Shown here piece after piece: positions 46,730 through 57,475 of a DNA stretch of 64,000 nucleotides; the first letter of the stretch is position 1, and each line of letters opens with the position of its first letter. The translations under genes and the position numbers were made by a program. Below the pieces are notes generated by a model that made no database searches, had not been told where the DNA came from, and saw only the letters and a list, made by a program, of their open reading frames with translations. This DNA comes from Hibiscus mutabilis (Eukaryota > Streptophyta > Magnoliopsida > Malvales > Malvaceae). Location of the stretch: the NCBI GenBank assembly GCA_019671005.1, contig CM033726.1:20457608-20521607 (forward strand). Direction: 5' to 3'.

Positions 46730-46995
46730 AGGTGGAAAAGCTAGTTAATCTAGTCATTCTAAAAGTCAGTTTGAGAAGCCAGAAGCAACAAAAAACATGC
46801 AGTTTTTGAGTGTCAAAACCTTAGTTTGCCCAGAAGCAATAAAAAGCAGACAGTTTTTGAGTGTCAAAACCTTGGTTTGCCCCTCCCCCAAACTAGCTTC
46901 TCAAACCTTGGTTTGCAAAAGCTAGTTTTTCTAGCTTCTCAAACTAGCTTCTCAAACCTTGATTTGCCCCAAACCTTAGTTTTACCACCTCAACC
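46730..46995. mobile_element. MITE-like inverted repeat next to the uL30m stop codon
   Basis: The ends are GAGGTGGAAAAGCTAG and TTTTACCACCTC. The interior repeats CAAACCTTGGTTTGC and TAGCTTCTCAAACTAGC. It ends 12 bases from the stop codon of the next gene, so it makes up most of that gene's 3' UTR. Confidence 0.6.
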
Positions 46996-47006
46996 GCAAA
47001 CAAAGC

Positions 47007-47471
47007 CTAAGTCTTCTTAGAGGAATCGGTCGTAGAAGCTGGGAAATGACTAACGACAATAGGGGGCCGTAGTGCTCGGTGTTTCGCTTCATTCTCTTTG
47101 CGTGCCTTAAACATTTCTTCTGTCTCAACAGCAACCAACCTTTTCACCTAGACATAGAACACCTCGATAAAAAACAGCTACAAGCACAGAACCTCAATTT
47201 ATGTACTGTATTTCTCTTATTTGAGTGCTGAAACACGAAAGATGGAACATAAATCAGATAAGGGGTCTTAGTCCTATACCTGTTGAAGCATTCCCCTGAC
47301 AGTGGGAGTGTTCCACCGCATAACAGTGTGGTTACATCTGCGTAGACGCAGTGCTTCCAAGGTGCGCCTATGAAGCCTTCTGGTGCCAGGAATTCCCCTC
47401 ACAAGGGTAATATAGAGGTTAGGGCTCCGCGCGACGGGAACACTAGCTTTGAACTTGTTGAAAGCACTCAT
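47007..47471 (-). CDS. uL30m: Mitochondrial large ribosomal subunit protein uL30m (2 exons)
   Basis: Structural protein of the mitochondrial 50S-type subunit, of the bacterial L30 family. Exon 1 is 47471-47280 (64 codons) and exon 2 is 47147-47007 (46 codons and stop). The intron is GT-AG, phase 0. The protein has 110 residues. LYITLVRGIPGTRRLHRRTL is the L30 core, followed by HTVMRWNTPTVRGMLQQV and, over the junction, KRLVAVETEEMF. The arginine-rich RRLHRRTLEALRLRR helix binds rRNA in the family. The start at 47471 (MSAFNKFKASVPVARS) matches the short basic N terminus usual for the plant protein. The frame is intact with no odd residue. The tail PASTTDSSKKT is the variable end. Confidence 0.93.
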
Positions 47472-47492
47472 TTCTTCCTCACTGCACTAAAC

Positions 47493-48250
47493 ACTGCCTC
47501 AGAGTACAGTAAACCGACATCAACACAACACGAATGGTAATAACAAGTGCAAAAAAATCTATTACATGTTGAAATTATTTCAGAGTTACTATTTCAAACC
47601 ACTTATTAAGAACATCATCATCACATTTGAAAATGTTGCATGTAAAAATCGAAGCAGCAGCTAATACCTCCATGGTCTTCACCGAATACCTTGAACTCCC
47701 TCCCCCGTTTCTAAGATTTACTACCATCACAATGGTAAATAAGATTTAAGAATTAATGAATACCATTAATACACCTTAACCCACCCGTATTGTTAAATTC
47801 TAGCACCACCGTTCCTACAAAATCCTAACCAAACAAAACAAACCCTAATCCCCAATAAATCATATCAATCAACGTCCTTTCATCGAGTTGCAGAAAAAAA
47901 TCCCCTTCTCAACAAAGAAAATAGCAAGCAGTAGGATGGAAAGCAGAAAATCAAGTAATGCAGAGGCAGAGACCAGATAACACAAACCGACCCATAAGTT
48001 AAAATCTTGAAGTTAAGTTTAAGAAAATAGCAAGCAGTAGGATGGAAAGCAGAAAATCAAGTAATGCAGAGGCAGAGACCAGATAACACAAACCGACCCA
48101 TAAGTTAAAATCTTGAAGTTAAGTTTAGGGTTTAAAAAATCACCTTATTTAGTTACCTGGTCCGTCAGAAACTTGAAGGAAGAGAGGGCTTGGGTCAGAC
48201 GAGGCTTGGACAGTGGCTGTGAGGCTTGTTTGTCGAAGAGAGATGGGAGT
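47493..48250 (-). promoter_or_regulatory. Leader region of uL30m with a probable 5' UTR intron
   Basis: On the minus strand a CCAG-GTAACT donor at 48157/48156 and a GGCAG acceptor ending at 47494 would define a 5' UTR intron of about 660 bases. An extra exon ending ACCATGGAG-GTATTAG near 47670 is possible. If it is used, its ATG would open a six-codon upstream ORF that ends 9 bases before the main ATG. These are splice-site readings only. Confidence 0.35.
47915..48126. repeat. 106-bp tandem duplication
   Basis: The unit starting AAGAAAATAGCAAGCAGTAG is present twice with a 106-base period and no differences seen. It falls inside the probable leader intron of uL30m. Confidence 0.92.
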
Positions 48251-48254
48251 GGCA

Positions 48255-48342
48255 GAATTTTCAATGGAAATACATTATATATATATTTTCAATGGAAATA
48301 CATTATATAATATATATTATATATATATATATATATAATTTT
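48255..48342. repeat. AT microsatellite with a small duplication
   Basis: TTTTCAATGGAAATACATTA occurs twice, followed by a TATATATA run. Confidence 0.85.
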
Positions 48343-48344
48343 CA

Positions 48345-48657
48345 TGGTTAAATTAAGAAACAAGCCATATTTTTCATAAATGGTCACTAAATTCTGTTAA
48401 ATTATTTAATTTGGTAACCAAACTTTCAATTGTTTCAATGTTACCATTAAACTTTTAATTTTGCTTCAATTTGATCACTTAGCTGTTAACAGACGTTAAA
48501 AAGATGGCATGGTAGTTAACTAAATTTGTATAGTAACACATTTAGTCCTCCACGTTTTCACATGTAAACAATTTTGTCCAAATTCAAAACAAATTAATAA
48601 ATTTACCCTCATTATTTACACTTTATTTCAATTGATCCTATTTTTAATTAAAAATAA
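48345..48657. mobile_element. Half copy of the Mutator-like MITE family
   Basis: It follows the left arm of 19273-20309 (GGTCACTAAATT, AATTATTTAATTTGGTAACC, TTAACAGACGTTAAAAAG, CACATTTAGTCC) and stops where that element's centre begins. Confidence 0.7.
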
Positions 48658-48802
48658 GTTAATAATACAAGATAAAAAGATCATATCACCTAATAGAAAT
48701 GTTTTGTAGAAGCAACTAGAGTTTCGAAAAAGAAAGCTCTTTTGCTCTTGTTGAGCTATTTTCTCCAAATCCTCAAGGATCCTCCCCCACTTAAAAACAC
48801 AC

Positions 48803-49439
48803 TGTAACGACCCGAATTTTCGAGTCAATGTTTGGGCGTTGACCCGGGTTATGGACCTTCGTGTTGGTTTGAGTAATTTGACCCTTTGGGCTAAGTTGGA
48901 TTTTTTTAGATGGGAATTGGACCATATAAGCTTGAAAATGACCCTTTTAGGAGAGGGATGAAAGTTGAGGGCTTTGGGTGGTGATTATACCCCTTTAAAA
49001 AGAAAAGGTTGATTCTCTTCACTTTTATTTTGGCTTTCACGTGAGATGGGGACAACCTTACATCATATTCCCCATCATTTTTCTCTTTTTTTCTTCCTCA
49101 TCCTCCTTTCAAACACCATATTTTCAAAGCTTAAAGGTCCAAGCTTTCTCCATCAATTCTTCCATCAGAGATACAAGAGTGAAGTGTGTTAATCTCATAG
49201 TCAAGAGCATCATGAAAAGTATAATTTTGGGGGAAAGAGGTAAGCTGTTGGTTATGGGTTTTTGGAAGTTTAAAGCTTTATGGTCTTTTTCTTTGGATTT
49301 AAAGGCTTAAATTCATAGTTAGACCTTCCCCTAAAAGGTTTATTGAAGTCTTGATTCGTTTCCTTGTTGTGAGGTAAAAATGAGGTGTTTGGGGGTTTAT
49401 TCAAGTTGGAGCCAAAAAGAAGAAGTAGAGGATTATGAG
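48803..49439 (+). mobile_element. Left part of an LTR, element A
   Basis: Begins TGTAACGACCCGAATTTTCG, the start form of Tekay/Del-like LTRs. It is cut at 49440 by the next LTR start. The interior has no coding domain. Confidence 0.5.
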
Positions 49440-50615
49440 TGTAATGCCCCAGTTTTGGGCCTAGGAGTTTTCTATTTTGATTATACGGTTCGGTGGACTG
49501 GATTAGAGAATTTGAGTCGGTTTTGGGATTAATTTGAAATTAATACTTTTGAGTAAAGAAAAAGATATGAAAAATATCCTAAAATCATTATTTAATAAGT
49601 ACATGATTTTGGTAAAATCAATTTTACAAAAAAAGAAGTTTTGAAAAGTGACATTTTGGGTCAGTGACCAAAATATAAAGTTTTAAAACTATTTTTAGTG
49701 ATTGTTTTGTAAAAGGGTCGAAACTTAGAATTTTTAAGGAGCTATTTGGCCAAAGTCTAATATCAGATTTTTCACCTTAATTGACTACTTTTAAAAAGGT
49801 TTTTAAAGGAGTATAAAAAGGCTTGGAGAATTAGTTTTGTAATTAATTCTTAAAAACAATTTTACGTAACTTTCTCTAAAAGATTTCCTCTTAAATTCTC
49901 TCCAACCAAACACTCTTTTCTACTTCAATTTTCTCAGGTACTCACTTGATTTCAACATTCTTTTAATTCCAAATGGATTCTTAATGATTTCCTACCAAAA
50001 CCTATTTGATTTGATCTCGTTTTCTCATGTAAACTCATTCGATTAAGGGTAAAGCCAAGCGTCGTTCTTCTCCTCTAATATAAGGTTCCTTACTGAAATT
50101 CCAAGTTATTGATCCTTTACATATGTTTTCTAATGAGTTTTAATGATTTAATTATGGAAAGATAGTTAAATCAAGGTTTAATTGATATATTTGCTTGATT
50201 TTCATTATGGATCTGTTTTGTTGGGTTCTTGATTTGGTTTGAACAAGATTTTGATGTTTTATAATTTTAATAAGTTGATTTTAACATTGGAATCCCAAAA
50301 CTAGGTGAATCTCAAATTTTCTATGTTGTTTGTTGTGAGTTTTTGAGGAGTTGTGGATGTTTAATGAATTGTGGAGGTATAAGGATGATGTTAATGTCTT
50401 TTTGTATGTTAATTGATGGATTAAAATGTTAGGTTTTGGCTGGATTAAGTTTGGAAGGTGTTTGATGTTGTTTTCGGTTGTTGTAGAGTGAAATTGAGTA
50501 GAATTTGATGAGGATTTGTGCGAATTGATGTTGCTGGGCTGTTGAATGCATTTCGATGCATTGGAACCTCTATTTTTGTGTGGTTAAGGTAGAGGAGGTT
50601 GATCCTCAAGCTTGA
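49440..50615 (+). mobile_element. Left part of an LTR, element B
   Basis: Begins TGTAATGCCCCAGTTTTGGG and is cut at 50616 by a third LTR start. No coding domain. Confidence 0.5.
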
Positions 50616-51629
50616 TGTAACACCCCAAAACTGAGTATAGTCAGAATTTAATTCTAGCAACCGGGGATTTTGTACCGGAAGGTTAAATTATAATGTTGAC
50701 TATTGATCAAGTAGTCAATTATTGAGTCGTTGAATCCCAATTAAGTATTAATATTGTTCAAGGACCTTATGGTAAACTTTGAAACATGTTTTAGTGACTA
50801 AATTGAGAAAATTGCAAGTTAGGGGACAAAAGTACAAAGATTGAAGAGTTGAGGGACTAACCTTACGATTAGCCCCTTCTCAATATTAGTCATCATCTAC
50901 GTGGGCATTTGGGATGAGATTGCTTCATCCAAAGAAAAGTTTAACACTAAAAATAGAAAAGAAAAAGGAAAGGAAGTTTTATCCGATTAACTTTCAAGCA
51001 CCTTACATTCATCATCTTCAACCTCTCAACTTAGCTATGCAAACACCTCCATTGGAGAGTTATCTAAGCTTTGTTTTTCATTAGTTTCTTTATGTTATAG
51101 TGTTGCCATCAAAGGGTAAGCAAAATCCCTCCATTGATTCATCTATTCCATGATCAAATCCTTGTTTAATTCCAAGTTTAGGAATTAAGGAAACCTAGAA
51201 AATCTCTAGGGATATTATAGCCTATTTGTTATTATTTTTCATAGCTAATAAGTTGCTATGAATCCATTATCTATATTTAAATCCTTGTAATTCCTATTTC
51301 TTTGTAGCTAAAGAAAATCAAGGTGAAGAATCACCAAATCCCTTCAATTCCACCAAGCTCAAGAACAAATGAATCGTTATTCGGGAGGTTTGAAGCCTCA
51401 GAAGTATCGGTGAGTGTAGTCGGAGTCTCGGGATTGTCTAGGCACCTTTCTCGATTTCATTGATGTTGATTCATTGCATTTCTAATCATGAAATCAAGGT
51501 ATGTTTACATCAAAACCTCGTAGGGGTACCATCGGTAAGCTTATTACATTGAAAAGTCAATTATCGAATCCTTACATTGACATTGATATCATTGAAACAT
51601 TGAAAAAGGCTATATTGATCATGCTATAT

Positions 51630-51712
51630 AGTATTGTCATTGCTATCGTTATTGATATCGTTACCGTTATTGTTATTGTTATTGCCATTGTTATTGTTAT
51701 TGATATTGGTAA
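51630..51712. repeat. (ATTGTT)n-like simple repeat
   Basis: ATTGTTATTGTTATTGCCAT and variants, open in several frames on both strands because it lacks stop triplets. Confidence 0.85.
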
Positions 51713-52489
51713 GTATTGAATCCTTGGATATGAATGGACATGGGATACAATTGGCATGCCATAGAATTCAAGACCTCATTGGTACAGAGTGGACTACGGT
51801 CCTTGAGCTAAGGCTTTAGTTGGCGATGTTGGCAGAATGTGATGCTATTGGTCTTATTGGCGATGTTGGAGGATATTGGCCATTTATTGTTGGCGATCTT
51901 GGTTGGGAATTTGCATATCCACATTTACATGTTGATCCAAGGAATTAAGATATAAAACTATTTCTAAAACTTGATTTGAGATGCATTCACATTATCATAC
52001 ATGTTATTGTCATCATTGACATTTATGCTATTGTTATTGACTACCTCACTAGGCTAAGTAAGCCTAATACATCTCTTTTTCATGCATTTTTAGGCTGAAG
52101 GTTTGTTGGATCGAGGATCGAAGCAATGACGTATTTAAAGCAAGTCACCAAGTTATATGTAATGTAAACTTTGTCCTTAATCTCCTAGAAAGGTGGCATA
52201 GGGTCTAGACAAGTTAGTTTAGCCCCATTTTGTATGTACATATGGTCCACTATGTTGAATGGGTTAAAGCATGAAGTATGGCATGTTTATGATTTGATAA
52301 AATTGGTAAAATGGACCTAAATGCACTAATAAGGGAAAACTGGGTAAATGGATTCGTTTTGGCATATGATTTGACATGCATGTAGATTTGATGTTTTTAA
52401 GCTTGTTGGTAAAATTTGGTAAACTTTAGACATGGTTAAGGCCCTCGAATTGGATAAAAACCAGACAAGTTTTGACATTACAGGCACAG

Positions 52490-52895
52490 GCGTACCGGTA
52501 CGGGTGGTGTCGTACCAGTACTATAAGGCATCTCTTAGGTAATATTAACCCAGGAGTACTGGTACGGGTGGTGTCGTACTGGTACAGTCATGCAGTATTG
52601 GTATAAGGCACTGAGGTGTACCGATACTGCTACAGGAGTATCGGTAAGCCAAATCAACACTAGAATTTTACTGTAGCACGGGTACCAGTACGGATGGTGG
52701 TATACCGTACCCATTCACTTTTCAATTTGGGAATTAGGGATTTCGTACCGGTATGGTAATGGACTCGTACCGATATGAAGGCACCAAATTCTTTTATCGG
52801 TACTGTATGATGAGTATCGATACATGACTTAGGTTCGAAAGAAAATATTATTAAGCTCGTACCGGTTTGGCCTCTTGAGTATCGGTACTGATACA
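52490..52895. repeat. GTACC/GGTAC palindrome cluster in LTR C
   Basis: More than a dozen CGTACCGGTACG-like words, including two copies of GGTACGGGTGGTGTCGTAC. Same motif as in the LTR at 1-3264. Confidence 0.75.
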
Positions 52896-53292
52896 AATAA
52901 GTTAGTTAACTAGTTTAAAAATTTGCAAAAGGATTACTGATTCGAATATGGGTTAATTATAAATGTAAATAGACTTTCAATCGTGTGAAATTTTACCTGC
53001 AAGGTAATTAGTTATGGAATTCCACATTTGTAAGCATAATTACTGACAAGTCCTTAAAATTCGCAAGATTTAAAATTTAGTCCTTAAACTTGTATAAGTT
53101 GTTAAATGGTCCTTATCGTATAATTTGAGTAAGTTTGTATCGATCATAGCCAACCAATACATTAAATTGATGTTATTAATTTAACAATTATGTTTCAAGT
53201 CATCAAAATTTGTCAACCGATCACCGTATTGTTTACCGTTAATGCTTTTCGACCCGAGTTTCTACCAGACTGGGAAGGAGGTGTTACATTTG

Positions 53293-53304
53293 TGGTATCA
53301 GAGC
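53293..53304 (+). promoter_or_regulatory. Primer-binding site, initiator tRNA-Met
   Basis: TGGTATCAGAGC, the standard match to the 3' end of plant initiator tRNA-Met, lies 4 bases after the LTR. Confidence 0.92.
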
Positions 53305-53438
53305 TAGAGTTTAGTCTATTCTAGGACTAAACTGAAGTCCATTGTATTATTATCGCATTGCATATGCCACGTGAGAGTTTATCTTTGTATATATTGTGAC
53401 TCGCGAGTAATATGATCCTTTTTCCTTTATAGTATACG

Positions 53439-54600
53439 ATGTCTGACTCCGATAAAGATCACGAAGAGGTTGAGCATACCGTTGGAAGGAGGGAAAAACC
53501 CTCCGAATCCACAAATTCCCCCACAAGAACCATCGAATCCTGAACCTGTGTTGCAAACTGCTCAATTTGAATATTACAAGAACATGACTAAGATGTTCAT
53601 GTAGTTTATGGATACCCTTAAATCTGAGAATTCTGCACAATCTTCTGTAGCCGCTACTTCTATAAGTTGAGCCCCTATCGATAAATTAGCTCAACACTGA
53701 GCTACTACCTTTACAGGTAAAGATGGTGAGGATCCTAAAGTAGTAGAATACCGGTTAGACAGCACGATAAGAATTTTGACCAAGCAGTTACAGTGCTCAG
53801 ATGAACACAAGCTCGAGTGTGCCTTAGCCTTATTGGCAGACTAGGCTTTGTATTGGTGGGAAACAACAATACTTACCATTCCCGAGGAAGCTGTAACTTG
53901 GAAGTTCTTCCTGCATGAGTTCAGGAAGAAGTATATCAGTGAATACTACTTGGTAGAAATGTGAGATATTTTCTTATATCTTAAGCAAGATGGGAGGCTA
54001 GTGGAACAATGCATCTACGATTTCTGCAAGTACTACAAGTACGGAGCCGAGTATATTAAAAAAGAAGAAGAGAAGTGTAGAATGTTTGTAGTTGGGTTAA
54101 GTGATGAACTTCGACCTTTATTTACTGCCTTGGGAATCACAGATTTCTAAGAGCTTCTGAATCGAGCGGTCTCTACTGAAACTTCTCAGAGGTCACAAAG
54201 GTTTAGTGGGATGACTCGATCTGATAAGAGAACTCGAGATGATTCTCGCCCACCTTTTCCATATAAGAAGGATAAGCAACAAGGGTACAAGTAACCATAC
54301 CACCAACAACCTTCACGGTCAGGCAATTTTGCCAAGCCACAAGCTATGTCTCAGTCTGCAACAAGAACCACCTCCATTGAGAGTACTAGAGGTTCGGGTA
54401 GAGTCATAATACCCTGTTTGTAATTTTTGTCAAATAAGGTATCCTACGGGGCAATACCGTAGACAATCCAGAGCATATTTCTTCTGTGACGAGCAAGGTC
54501 ACTACATTAAAGATTGTCCAATAAATGCTTCTAAGTCTCCTGCACTGGTAATTCCAGTGTCCCCTGCTCAATCTTTCAAGGGCAAGGGTTAGAAATAAGT
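53439..54600 (+). pseudogene. gag of the Tekay/Del-type element C, decayed
   Basis: The ATG at 53439 (MSDSDKDHEEVEH) opens the Gag polyprotein that would form the virus-like particle. The recognisable retrotransposon-gag block includes FTGKDGEDPKVVEYRLDSTI and ALYWWETT (near 53.85 kb), then FLHEFRKKYIS and EEKCRMFVVGL. The zinc-knuckle remnant FFCDEQGHYIKDCP lies near 54.48 kb and its first Cys position is not Cys. There is one frame change near 53.5 kb, and at least six in-frame stops, several as TAG or TGA where a C or G transition is the simplest cause. It ends at the inserted Athila LTR. Confidence 0.8.
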
Positions 54601-54670
54601 TGTGTCGAGAGCCTCTAGGAGACATGGTGGCTCTATAAGAACTCTTAATCGGTAAGAGTCTAAAGCTTAT

Positions 54671-56190
54671 TGATAAGTGTTCAAAAGTACTATTTTTCTT
54701 ACCCTTTTTACTCATATTACTGTTAGACTTAGGCTCATATTAGTTGCATAGTTAGTCATTCATGCATTAATCCATGTTTCCTTCAAACGTTGAACTTGAT
54801 TACATAACTTGGTGATTTTTGTGGAAATAGATGCTGCTTTGGTGTGTTTTTGTGTGTGTATGTGCAGGATCACTTGCCAAAGCAATGCCGAGCTAGTTGC
54901 CAGGGCAGTGCATGAAGGAGACGTCGAGCTAGTTGCCATGGCATTTGTCGACAAAGACCAAAAGCAATATGGATGTCGAAATTCATGACTTTACAAGCCC
55001 AAGATGACATGGAGCAAGGCCCAAGCCCAAAGGAATTTGATTGCCATGCAGAGATTAAAGAAGAATTAAATTCCAAGAGGATAGGAGAAGTTCTAATAGG
55101 AATAAAATTATAATAAAGAATTATATTCTTTAAAGATAATTTAATTCCAACTCAAACTCCTCCTCAAAGAAGGACTTTGGCCTAGCCCTATAAATACCAA
55201 GGAGATTTCGACAAGATGAATAGAGAGAGCAAGAGGGAAATTTGGCAAGTCCAAGTAGGGCAAGAGGAGAGAATTTTCGACAAGCATCAAGGGCAAGGAG
55301 GATTTCGACAAGCCTCTTCCTTCATCTTTGTTCGATTGGGTTCATGCTAGGGATTAATTATCTTGTGTTTCTTTGGAACCTAGCCATGAACTAAATTTAC
55401 TTGGCTATGGTTATTGTGTTTTGTGGTTGTGAGAAACTATTGGTTTTTGTTTAGGTAATAAGAGTTTGCACTTTTCTATTTCAAGGTTTATTCATTCTTG
55501 GTTCCTATTATTGCTTATGAGTGAATTGGGAGAGGATCTCGTGATTTCATCCATTTATCTAATATCGGAGAGTTAGATTCAAGAAACGAATGAATATGAT
55601 CTTTATGCAATCCAATGATGGTGAAGATTAATCCGGCTTAGGAATAAGTTAAGGATTTCAACGGCTAAGAGGAGCGCAAGATTGGTTGTTGTTCACCCTT
55701 GATTCACGCAGGATGTATTATCAAGGCATGCACAAGTAGCTAGAGTTTCGACTTAGGGATAAGAAGAAACCATTGAAGAACGCTCCGCCGAACCTTGAAG
55801 TTGCTGCCCGATCGCCCAAGTAGTTGCCCAACTAGTCGCCCAAGCAACCATCAATTAGTTGCCAAGGCAACCCCGTTGTGCAAGTCGCCACGGCAACCGA
55901 GTTGCCCATGCACTCTTTACCAAGACAATCCAATCGGCTATCACACCTCAACTCACGATAACCTAGCCTATCTCTCTCATTCGAATTCATCTTTTCTTTT
56001 ACTTAATTGCTTTCTAAATTAGTTATTAGTTAAAACTTCTATAATCCTTCACTTGTGTTTTTACTTTTTTACTGATTGCAAGAGACTAGATTCTTGAAGT
56101 GGCACCAATCCCTGTGGAGACGATATCTTTTATACTATAACTTGCAACGTGTATACTTGCACAATTGCGTAGCACTTATTACGCGCAACA
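54671..56190 (+). repeat. 5' LTR of the Athila-type element
   Basis: 1520 bp from TGATAAGTGTTC to ACGCGCAACA. It contains repeated GTTGCC(A/C)(A/T)GGCA words (54895-54945, 55850-55915) and ends just before the primer-binding site. Confidence 0.92.
55189..55196 (+). promoter_or_regulatory. LTR TATA box
   Basis: TATAAATA after CCTAGCCC. The same octamer is at 63659-63666 in the 3' LTR. Confidence 0.65.
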
Positions 56191-56197
56191 AGTTTTT

Positions 56198-56215
56198 TGG
56201 CGCCGTTGTCGGGAT
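56198..56215 (+). promoter_or_regulatory. Primer-binding site, tRNA-Asp type
   Basis: TGGCGCCGTTGTCGGGAT matches the tRNA-Asp 3' end with one transition and one missing G, 7 bases after the LTR. Confidence 0.88.
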
Positions 56216-56404
56216 TGGCAATAGCGACTTTGTTTTTTATTTTCTTGCACATTCTTTTTATTTTTCTTGTTTAAAATTCAAAGGGCTAACAAACTTTGGT
56301 TTTGCATTGGTATATGACCAGGGCGAGACCGACTTCACAGAATATCCCTTTGATCCGTAAATCGAACGAACCTTACAAAGACTTAGGCGAAGGATAAGAG
56401 AAGC

Positions 56405-57475
56405 AATGGCAAATCAAGACGGCAATATTAATCAAGATGTTCGAGCGGGGAGGAGTGATTCTTGCACGAAGCAGAACAATTCGAGACTATCTTGAAGAAG
56501 ATCTTGATGGACTCAACCCAGAGTTGTCGCACCCGAAATTGAAGCCGACCACTTTGAGTTGAAACCGGTAATGTTTAATATGATCAACACAATAGGTCAA
56601 TTTGGCGGCTCAAGAATCGAAGATGCACGACAACATCTGAAATCTTTCCTCGAGATTTGCAACTCGTTCAAGATACACGAGTCACCCACGATGTCTTACG
56701 ATTAAGATTATTCCCCTATTCACCTTTGAGGATAGGGCGAAAGCATGGCTAAATAGCATTCTGCCGGATCCATAGCATCTTGGACTGATCTTTGTCGTGA
56801 TTTCCTTGCTAGATTTAATCCTACAAATTTAATCGATAAGCTTCAGTAACGACATTACTTCTTTTCGGCGGCGGATGATGAATCCATGTACGAGGCTTGG
56901 GAGCGATATAGAGAACTTCTACACAAATGTCCTCTACACGGATTCGGTGTGGACTCAAGTGACAATGTTTTACAACGCCGTGAATACACCAACAAGGATG
57001 ATGCTAGATGCCTCGGCAAACGGCATACTCTTAGATAAAGTCGCGGAGGAAGCAATGCAAATTTTAAACAGGCTGGCCAAGAATGACTATCAATTCCCAT
57101 CTACTAGAAGAGGAGGAGTTAGACGCTAAGCCACAATACATGAACTAGGATCATCGATTCAATTTTCGCACAATTGGCGCTTTAACCAAGATGGTCAGAA
57201 CATGCAAAAACCAAACAACACACATGAAGTCAAGGTAATGGATTCTTTTTGTGAGTTATGTGGTGATAACCATAATTCTTCGAATGTATGCGAGAATCCG
57301 GAATCTAGCTTCTATGTGGGAATTACAATCGGGCAACAACATGATGTCAAATACATACAATCCAGCTTGGAAGAAGCACCGAATTTTTCATGGAGTAATC
57401 CCAACAATGCTCTAAACCAGAACAATCAGAATGCACAAGCATCGGGATTCAGCAGAATATGCCACGGCAAATGAT
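56405..57475 (+). pseudogene. Athila-type gag, frameshifted
   Basis: The ATG at 56405 (MANQDGNINQDVRAGRS) starts Gag. The capsid region follows, with MINTIGQFGG near 56.58 kb and DLCRDFLARFNP near 56.79 kb, then YEAWERYRELLHKCP near 56.89 kb. The zinc knuckle CELCGDNHNSSNVC followed by ENPESSFYVG lies at about 57250-57330, the arrangement typical of Athila Gag. Several single-base shifts divide it into three frames, with additional stops, so no full-length product can be made as it stands. Confidence 0.8.

Larger units (their letters stand above)
50616..53288 (+). repeat. 5' LTR of element C
   Basis: 2673 bp from TGTAACACCCC to GGTGTTACA, inverted at the ends. It contains an ATTGTT simple repeat at about 51630-51712, a TTGGCGATGTTGG tandem repeat at about 51820-51900 and a GTACC cluster at 52490-52895. 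Confidence 0.85.
50616..54670 (+). mobile_element. Tekay/Del-type Ty3/gypsy element C, 5' part
   Basis: A complete 5' LTR, an initiator-methionine primer-binding site and a decayed gag follow in order. At 54671 the Athila-type element interrupts it. The rest (protease to chromodomain integrase and the 3' LTR) lies beyond the window or is lost. The long LTR, PBS type and gag sequence all agree on this lineage. Confidence 0.85.

Noticed and set aside
51501..51757. Hydrophobic Ile/Val-rich frames on both strands
   Set aside because: They are translations of an ATTGTT simple repeat inside an LTR, not membrane proteins.
54404..54715. 103-codon minus-strand frame
   Set aside because: It is antisense to the end of gag of element C and crosses the Athila LTR junction at 54671, so it cannot be an old gene.
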